From positions 1,891,815-1,955,814 of the forward strand of contig NC_030853.1 of NCBI RefSeq assembly GCF_000208745.1: a DNA stretch of 64,000 bases. Direction: 5' to 3'. The notes under the pieces were generated by a model, which saw nothing but the letters and a program-made list of their open reading frames with translations, did no database searches and was not told the DNA's origin. The translations under genes were made by a program, and so were the position numbers. The DNA is from Theobroma cacao. Taxonomy: Eukaryota > Streptophyta > Magnoliopsida > Malvales > Malvaceae. Position 1 is the first letter of the stretch, and each line of letters starts with the position of its first letter. Shown piece by piece: positions 57,601 to 64,000 of this stretch.

Positions 57601-58759
57601 TATATATATATATATAAAACAAAAAATAAAATAAAAAAACAACGACATGATACAAATATAAAAAATTGTAAGAAAAATGAGATGATTGTTTGAGAAATTC
57701 CATCTAAGAAAGGTAAAGAGTTGCCTCTTTTAAGTGGATTTTTTTTTTTGGGTGCGAAGTTTGAGACGAATTTTTACCGAAGCGTCGGGATAAATCCAAA
57801 CTCTAAACTCTAATACCCATTAAGTCAAATAGTCATTGTTAAAAAAAAAAATTTACATAATGTTGCATCCAAACTTAAATTAGTTAATTAGCTCAAATAA
57901 ATATTACTAAATAAAGTTAATTTAATCGTTTGAAAAAATTAATTAATTGTTTACTTGATAAGTTATATAATCAAGTAAAAAATTAACCAACAACATTAAT
58001 TAAAGGATATGGATTTAAATAGAAAACAAAAAAATATAAAATATAAAAAATAATAAATAATCCATAAAAAAATATTATTAAACACATAATTGGGTGAATT
58101 ATAAACCACCTAAGTCAATAAACGCGTGCATTTAGATATCATCATTTTATCCTGTCATAGCATGCCACATTTATCTTGCAAATGGTGCGGGAGTTCCGAT
58201 GATGGGATTTCCCCGAAGAGCTTGTAGAGACGAGTTCTTCCGGGGATATCTCTAGGTGAGGAGAATTTCGAGACTTTACCAAAGCGTTGGGATGGTCTTC
58301 GAATAATTTTTCAATAAAAGATTACCGACTCCATTATTTAAAATAAACAAGTCATAACATCATTTTACGTTTGCATCATGTGCATACGTAAAACCAAATG
58401 AAAAACTCAGTTTGTTAATTCAATAAAAATTTAATTAATAAAGTAGGGATTAAATTAAAAGTAGGCTATATAAAGATAACTTAAGATTAAATGGTACCGT
58501 TCGTGGAACGGGCGCCACGGAGGTGCTAACTCTTCTCCGTGCGTAACCGCACTCCCGAACCCATCTCTAAAAATGTGGACCAGTTCTCGTTCTTTCGACG
58601 AATCTAAAATTAATTTAGGACTTCGTCGATTAGAATCAGATTAATAGGTGACCAATCACACCTAGCTAAAAAAAAGATTGGTGGCGACTCCTAAACCGAT
58701 TTATTTTTGCCCGCGTCTGGCGGACGGATTCCCGGACCCGCACGTTACGACATATATAT

Positions 58760-59010
58760 GTAAGATAGAGGGGAAAAGGGAAATTGGATGGTTGTTTTAG
58801 GAACAAGGCATTCTATTTATGTGCGGATGGAATTTCTTGATTACCAACTAAATCAAAGTTATTTTATTTTAACAAAATATCAATTCATTGAAAAAGTAAA
58901 AATAAAAATACAGAGAAACAATGAATTTGTGCTGATTCATGAGTAATGGAATTCTTATTCTTTACTTTTTCTAATTTTTTTTTTTTGCAAATTAACCATC
59001 ACCATTAAAG
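58760..59010. other. Short AT-rich spacer
   Basis: A poly(T) run at about 58975-58986 could be another retroposon tail. Nothing else is identifiable. Confidence 0.3.
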
Positions 59011-59012
59011 TT

Positions 59013-59640
59013 ATTTTTTTTTGCTAAGACATCAGTTTGTTGCTGCGTTAAACCAGTTAAAAGAGAGGACAAATTCTCCTATACGGTTCAAAGCAACAGC
59101 TACCAAATAAAGACAGAAAACAGAACATAGCCAGGGACAAAGATCTATAACAGAGAGCCCTTTGCTTTGCCCACGGTACCCTTGTACAATTCTCCAGCTT
59201 ATCACTACTCAGGTACACAGCTAGTTGTCAATGCTTTGATAATCTCTAGTGTCGAGCTAAACTACTCTCAATCCGCCAGGTATAATCATAAAGACAATCA
59301 TGTGAAACAGAATTGGTACCTGTTTTACTGTCCACAGTCCTCCGTCCTCCCCCTATGTGACGGTACTCCCCATAAGATCTCCTTACCCTTAACAAATCCA
59401 TGCGACGAACAGCTCATCTCTATTTTTCCCAATTTTGGCGAGAGAATCTGCACAACTAATAATATTCCAGTAAAGAACACTACCAAAGTTTCGATGGCCC
59501 TTTGCAAGGTTCAGGACCCAATGAACTGCTACTATTGAGTCCGATGCGATGATAAGTGCTCTCTTACCCAAATGGTGACTGGCTGAAGACTTGGAGGCTG
59601 TTTTGGAAGCATAAAACAATGTACAAAACAATAACGTAAA
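59013..59640 (-). mobile_element. LINE 3' fragment with deleted RNase H
   Basis: The minus strand from 59631 reads LIIASDSIVAVHWVLNLAK, then jumps to CADSLAKIGKNRDELFVAWI. These are the start and end of the LINE RNase H domain with the middle deleted. About 350 bases of 3' UTR follow, to a poly(T) tract (59014-59022). It is a 5'-truncated copy, distinct from the LINEs at 22 kb and 39 kb. Confidence 0.75.
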
Positions 59641-59649
59641 GTATGAAGA

Positions 59650-60610
59650 GTGCAGCCCAAAAATGAAAGACTAAAACACCAAATTAACTTTACCACATAT
59701 TACAGAACAAAAGAATTGCAAGCAAATTAAGAACATCGTAAACAAGATTAATGCAATTATATACACTTTTAGACCAAAAAGACAAATGTGTATACCATTT
59801 TAATTTTTGAAGATCCGAAGGCGTCTCATGTGATGCAAACCGTGTGTTAGACATTTTCAACAATAATAATTGAAGAATGAAAAGAAAAAAGTCCTTCGAA
59901 CAATTTTGATTGTTCAAGAGTTATGTTTGTTCAAACAATTAAGTTTATTCAAATAATTATGGTGAAAAACAAACAATTAAATTTGTTGGAAAATAAACAA
60001 TTGTTTTTGTTGAGAAGAGGCATCTTTGTCTACAAATAAACTTTCTTCTAAGATAAAACAGAATAGAGAAAACAACAATATCTCTTTCCTTTCTTAATAT
60101 TTTCAAGATTTTTTTTATATTATTTTGCTGCAGAGAAATCTTATAAAAGTTTGATAATCTTTTCATACACCAGTAGATGTTCAGTGGATTAATTTCTTCA
60201 GTGTAAAACGTAGTTAATCACTAGGTTTCATTATATTTTTGAAGTTTATATACTGATAACTATTTTGTACACTATAAGTATGGGTGATTAAAACTTTAAA
60301 AACAATGACATTGTTACATGCCTTGGAAGGCATTTCTTGATTTTTTAATTTTGTGTTCTAACAAACTGGTCCTATAGATTTGCTTTCTTATGAGACTTGT
60401 CCATGGCTTGGTTGCTTGTCAAATACATGGGCTTGACTTGGCCCAAGTTGGGTTTTGGACAAAATATTTAAACTTTCGGTCCAATCCAAGATATTATTAT
60501 ATTAGTATAATTTTTTATTTAATATTTAATTTTAAAATATTAATATTTAATAATAAATTTATTCCTTTGAACTTTTTCATCATATTAAATGTTAGTATCA
60601 CGCACGCCCA
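59650..60610. other. AT-rich intergenic DNA
   Basis: No gene is seen. Words such as TTGTTCAA and AACAATTAA repeat around 59890-60000. A GGGCTTGACTTGGCCCAAG segment at 60429 looks like a transposon relic but cannot be assigned. Confidence 0.35.
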
Positions 60611-60617
60611 CGAGTAA

Positions 60618-60780
60618 TTTTTTTTTTGAAAGGCGAGTGAATTTTCATTGCATCTTTACCAAAATCAAGCAATGGCTAACAAAAATGGACCATTGCCTAT
60701 ACAACAAAAGAATATACCTAGCCAATTCCCACAATCACAAAAAGACAATAGTAATCGTATTCATAGAGACGTCAATATGG
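60618..60780 (-). mobile_element. LINE 3'-end fragment
   Basis: A T-run followed by GAAAGGCGAGTGAATTTTCA matches the 3' terminus of the LINE at 39428 (T-run, then GAAAGGCAA). Only untranslated sequence is included, so it is a heavily 5'-truncated insertion. Confidence 0.5.
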
Positions 60781-60789
60781 GTTGGTCCA

Positions 60790-61380
60790 GCCCAAGCCCT
60801 TATGGGTTGAGAAAATATGGGTTGGGCCTGGTCAGTCCATTTTTTACATGAGCCATCAAAGCTCCAACCCAGTCCACCCCTTGTTAACTTATGGGCAGGG
60901 TTGGGTCAGCCTATTTCTTTTTTTAAAAAAAAAATCATTTTTATAATTTCACATAACAAATTTTCTATCAATAAAATTGTTCTATGATTTAATCTAAAAA
61001 TTGAATAATGAAAACATGTTACAAACATATAAATTACACCAAATATAAATAAATAAATAAATTATATAAATAAAGTTTAAATCTTTAATACAAACTACCA
61101 TCCCATAAACATAAGTATATAATCAAATAATAGAAACTTCAAGACTCATTTATAACCTCCTCAATCCTCATCCTCAAGCAAAACATTTAAATCTTGTTTA
61201 GACTACAATGATATCTCAAAGTCTGAATCATTATCAATTTATCATTTAATATTCATTGTCATAAAAGAAAAAGAGATAATAAGTTTTAATTTAAACTAAA
61301 ATTATTAATTTGACAAGTAAAGATTAAAGGCATTGAAATATATAAAATAAGTAATGCCATTGGTAACTAAATTATTAATT
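60790..61380. other. Intergenic DNA with transposon-like relics
   Basis: GGGTTGGGCCTGGTCAGTCC and GGCAGGGTTGGGTCAGCC (60820-60915) are diverged, facing segments, perhaps ends of a small MITE. The rest is AT-rich without coding potential. Confidence 0.3.
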
Positions 61381-61386
61381 TTATAT

Positions 61387-61740
61387 ATTTTTTTTGGAGT
61401 GAAATATGATTTCATTATCTCATCAAATTGAATTACATCTGACATATAAATATATAAAGAGACAATCACTAATACTCACTATAACTAGGGACAATCACTA
61501 ATACTCACTATAACTTAGGAAATCTTCCCTTTACATGGTTAAAGAGCCTCGTTAAAAACCTCTTAACGAAAAAACCTCTTCTCAAGATTTCTTCTTTTTT
61601 CTCAAATATTTCTAACAATTATGAGGTATTCTCTCCAAACTTTTTTCTCAAATATTTCTAACAATTATGAGGTATTCTCTCCAAACTTTTTTCTCAATTA
61701 TTTCATAATGGAGACTGGGTTGGATTCAAGTGTAAAGGTT
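61387..61740 (-). mobile_element. LINE 3'-UTR fragment with internal duplications
   Basis: T-run, GATTTCATTA(T/C)(C/T)TCATCAA, GAATTACATCT and CATGGTTAAAGAG match 22471-22620, the 3' UTR of the split LINE, so this is a truncated copy of the same subfamily. It contains a 29-bp direct repeat (GACAATCACTAATACTCAC at 61461 and 61490) and a 46-bp repeat (CTCAAATATTTCTAACAATT at 61601 and 61647). Confidence 0.7.
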
Positions 61741-61749
61741 CACTTCCAT

Positions 61750-62898
61750 AATTAGGAATGATTAAACTTGATAGGTTCGATGGAATGAATTTCACTAGAT
61801 GGAGGGACAAGATGGTTTTCCTATTCACCACATTGAAAATTTATTATGTTCTTAAGATGGATCAACCATCAAATCCAAAAGAGATCACATTAGCAAAAGT
61901 AACATCTTCTGAAAACATCACTGCAACAACAACTGCTGACGCAACCACTACTGATATTAACACGGAGAAACGAAAACATGACTAGTTTATATGTCATGGA
62001 TACATTCTCAATTCTCTTACTGATTGATTGAATGATCTTTTCATACATAAGATTCAACAAAGAAAATTTGAATTGCACTTGAAGAAACATACAGAAAAGA
62101 AAAAAAATACTAATAAATTTCTTGCATTGAGATACTTCGAGTTTACCATGACGGATACCAAACCAATTATGGATTAAGTACATGAGTTACGAATTCTAAC
62201 CTCTAAATTAAACAAACTAGAATTCAAAATTCCTGACTTATTTCAAGTGGGAGCAATTCTGTCCAAACTTCCACTTTCTTGGAATAGATATAAGAAAATC
62301 AAAATTATTAAAACTTGTACATTCTGATATTTATGAACTAAATGGTTTACTAACAAAGGGAGGGAAAAGGTATTTTAAAACGTTCATAGATGATTATTCT
62401 CGTTTCACTCATGTTTATTTAATGAAAAACAAAAGATGATGCATTTGACAAATTTAAGGAATTTAAAATTGTTGTTGAAAATCAAAAAGAAAAAAAGGAT
62501 TAAAATTCTTCAAAGTGATAGAGAAAGAGAATATTTTCCTGACTCATTTTTTCTATTTTGTAAAGAGAATGGAATAATTCATCAAAGAATAGCTCCTTAT
62601 GCACCCTAACACAATGGATTATCTGAAAGAAAAAAAATAGAATGTTAGTAAAAATGGTAAATAGTATATTGTTAAATACAAAGACTCCTTTTAATCTTTG
62701 GGAGAAGCACTTTTGACAATATGTCATATAAGTAATAGAGTTCCTTTAAAGAAATTACTTATGGCACCATATGAATTATGAAATAATGGCAAAAAACCAA
62801 ATTTGAATTATTTTAAAGTATATGGGTGTGTAGCATATTATAAAGTCATGGATCCTCATAAGACAAAATTAGGACCTAGAAGCATCAAAAGTATTTTT
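61750..62898 (+). pseudogene. Copia gag-pol fragment, heavily decayed
   Basis: Gag starts at 61758 (MIKLDRFDGMNFTRWRDKM). It continues with stops through a UBN2-like part (LINFLALRYFEFTMTDTKP, 62110) and SKLPLSWNRYK (62270). Integrase remnants follow: FPDSFFLFCKENGIIHQRIA, NGLSERK and NYFKVYGCVAYYKV. The latter ends LGPRSIKSIFV at 62900, where a SINE is inserted. Protease and the integrase N-terminus are deleted between about 62290 and 62340. There are no LTRs in the window. Confidence 0.82.
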
Positions 62899-62900
62899 GT

Positions 62901-62978
62901 TTTTTTTTTAATAATTGGGGGAGCGGGGATTCGAGCCCTGCTCTTTAGGCAGGGAGATTATGCACCAACCAATGAGCC
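62901..62978 (-). mobile_element. tRNA-derived SINE, second copy
   Basis: The minus strand reads GGCTCATTGGTTGGTGCATA, then CTGCCTAAAGAGCAGGGCTC, GAATCCCC and an A-run. It matches the SINE at 32527-32622 through the B-box-like GGCTCGAATCC and the TGCCTAAAGAGC block. Its 5' end abuts the LTR starting at 62979, which may have truncated it. Confidence 0.78.
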
Positions 62979-64000
62979 TGTAAAACCCGACCCTAAAAAC
63001 ACATGTCATGACATACATACACTGAGTAGCATGTTACTACGCTAGGAAAGTTCCTAAGAATAGACGAAACCCGGTATTGTACCTAACGATACACTTGAGT
63101 TGATTTAACCTCAAACTAGTTCAAATAGGAATCGTAGAATGAAATTTAATATTTCACAGTCCAGGAATGACTAAAAATGATTGTTCGAAGTTCGATGGTT
63201 CATTTGGGGAAAAATTAAAAATTTTGATGTTTAGGGGCAAAATCATCATTTTGCCACCTAAGATAATAATTTGATCATGGAGTGAAACTTTTGATCAAGA
63301 TTAACTATTTGGAGTATAATTTAATGATAGGAAGTGAAAAATTTCAATTCCGGCAATTTTTGAAACATAGGGGCAAAACGGTAATTTTATCGCCTCTAGA
63401 TAAAAACCGTAATTTGCACCACTCAAAACTTGTCAAAATTATAGGATTTATTTATTTTTGGTATGAATAACTATGGTATTTCAAGTGGTGAAAAATAGAA
63501 GTTTAATGGATGAAATTTTAAAAACGGGCCAATGGGAAAGTGACACATGGTACTTTTTAATGATTTAATATTTTTTAAAGGAAAGTCAACCCATTTAAAC
63601 CCCACATCAGGTGATGGCCAGCCATAAGGAGAGAACAAGAGAGAAAATAGAGAGGAAAGGAAGAAAAGAGAAAAACTAAAGGAAAACTAGAAAATTCAAA
63701 GGGGAAATCGAGTTTTTCGACCGTTTACGCGTCTAACGGTAAGATTTTTCGACTTTAGCATGATTTCTACCTTTCCTATGCCTTTATTTCCATTTAGCAT
63801 GCTTGAGGAGAGAGATCAAAAAGTGATATCAAGGGCTGGACGAAATTCTAGGGGAGAGAAATTGAAATTTTTAGGTTTTGATTTTTAGTTAAATTGATAG
63901 TTTTAGTTAGTTAAATGTGTTTAGAAATTAAATTGGGCAAGAAATCATTAAATTTTCACAATACCCACTCTTGGCTGGATGCTCAATGCTGTACAATGAT
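62979..64000 (+). mobile_element. LTR running off the window end
   Basis: TGTAAAACCCGACCC begins a sequence with the same landmarks as the LTR at 27115 read on the plus strand. These are a GGGGCAAAA(T/C)...TAATTTT block (63236 and 63372), a CACATGGTAC word, and a purine-rich AGAGAGAAAATAGAGAG leader. Its other end is outside the window, so solo or full-length status is unknown. Confidence 0.55.

Larger units (their letters stand above)
56504..58752 (+). mobile_element. Gypsy-type LTR with TATAT duplication and a nested fragment
   Basis: It starts TGTAGACACC and ends CGTTACGACA, flanked by TATAT at 56499-56503 and 58753-58757. The terminal block GATTGGTGGCGACTCCTAAA, then TTTTTGCCCGCGTCTGGCGG is typical of plant Gypsy LTR ends and matches the inverted copy at 23715-26807. 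No gag-pol is present, so it is a solo LTR. About 700 bases (56900-57600) of an unrelated minus-strand LTR retrotransposon sit inside it. TATAT lies in AT-rich DNA, so the duplication could be partly fortuitous. Confidence 0.78.

Noticed and set aside
59167..59538. 123-codon plus-strand frame
   Set aside because: The opposite strand carries LINE RNase H and 3' UTR sequence, so this frame is an antisense shadow.

Overview
The window is nuclear DNA of a flowering plant, almost certainly a eudicot. It is AT-rich, has GT-AG introns, and carries plant-specific families: DUF247, F-box/DUF295, a LRR receptor kinase, and MULE, Copia, Gypsy, LINE and SINE transposons. I cannot name the species. Only three protein genes look intact: two DUF247 membrane proteins at opposite ends (1406-2710 and 54693-56027, both +) and a small two-EF-hand calcium sensor (21478-21789, +). 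Most of the rest is transposon sequence or decayed host genes. Two assembly ambiguities are present: 183 N at 38248-38430 and one N at 56899.

Region 1 (about 2.85-19.9 kb) looks like one very large Mutator-like element inserted just behind the first DUF247 gene. Its left part is a decayed mudrA transposase (+). Its right part is a convergent, multi-exon DUF1985 plus Ulp1-type cysteine protease gene (-). This is the gene content of the protease-carrying MULEs known as KAONASHI in Arabidopsis and CUMULE in melon. A second, unrelated MULE with about 240-bp inverted termini and its own transposase is nested in the middle (about 7.95-13.55 kb). Four different tandem arrays inside the large element (periods of about 24, 138, 31 and 24 bp) share the core GGCGTGT(A/C)ACA or its complement. 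This is the most unusual structure in the window.

Region 2 (19.9-32.6 kb) holds the EF-hand gene and one LINE on the minus strand (about 22.47-32.15 kb). The LINE was cut into three pieces by a Gypsy-type LTR, which itself contains a hAT-like element, and by a 2.8-kb LTR. Its reverse transcriptase has a recent in-frame 78-bp triplication. A tiny tRNA-like SINE with a 12-bp target duplication follows at 32.53 kb.

Region 3 (33-45.5 kb) holds a dead LRR receptor kinase and a dead F-box/DUF295 gene. The latter is split near its 3' end by a 2.4-kb Copia derivative with a perfect TCTTC duplication. A second LINE on the minus strand has lost its reverse transcriptase and is interrupted by a 2.4-kb LTR of the same family as the one in region 2.

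Region 4 (46-56 kb) contains a 1-kb non-coding tandem duplication. Its two copies flank a Copia element (47295-51247) with nearly identical LTRs and a GATTC duplication. One copy carries a 600-bp MITE, so the other shows the empty site. The second DUF247 gene follows. Region 5 (56.5-64 kb) is a Gypsy LTR (TATAT duplication) with a foreign LTR-retrotransposon fragment inside, several LINE 3' ends, a dead Copia fragment, a second copy of the SINE and an LTR running off the window end. No gene network is implied beyond the two DUF247 paralogues, which share protein architecture and a short 5'-leader intron.
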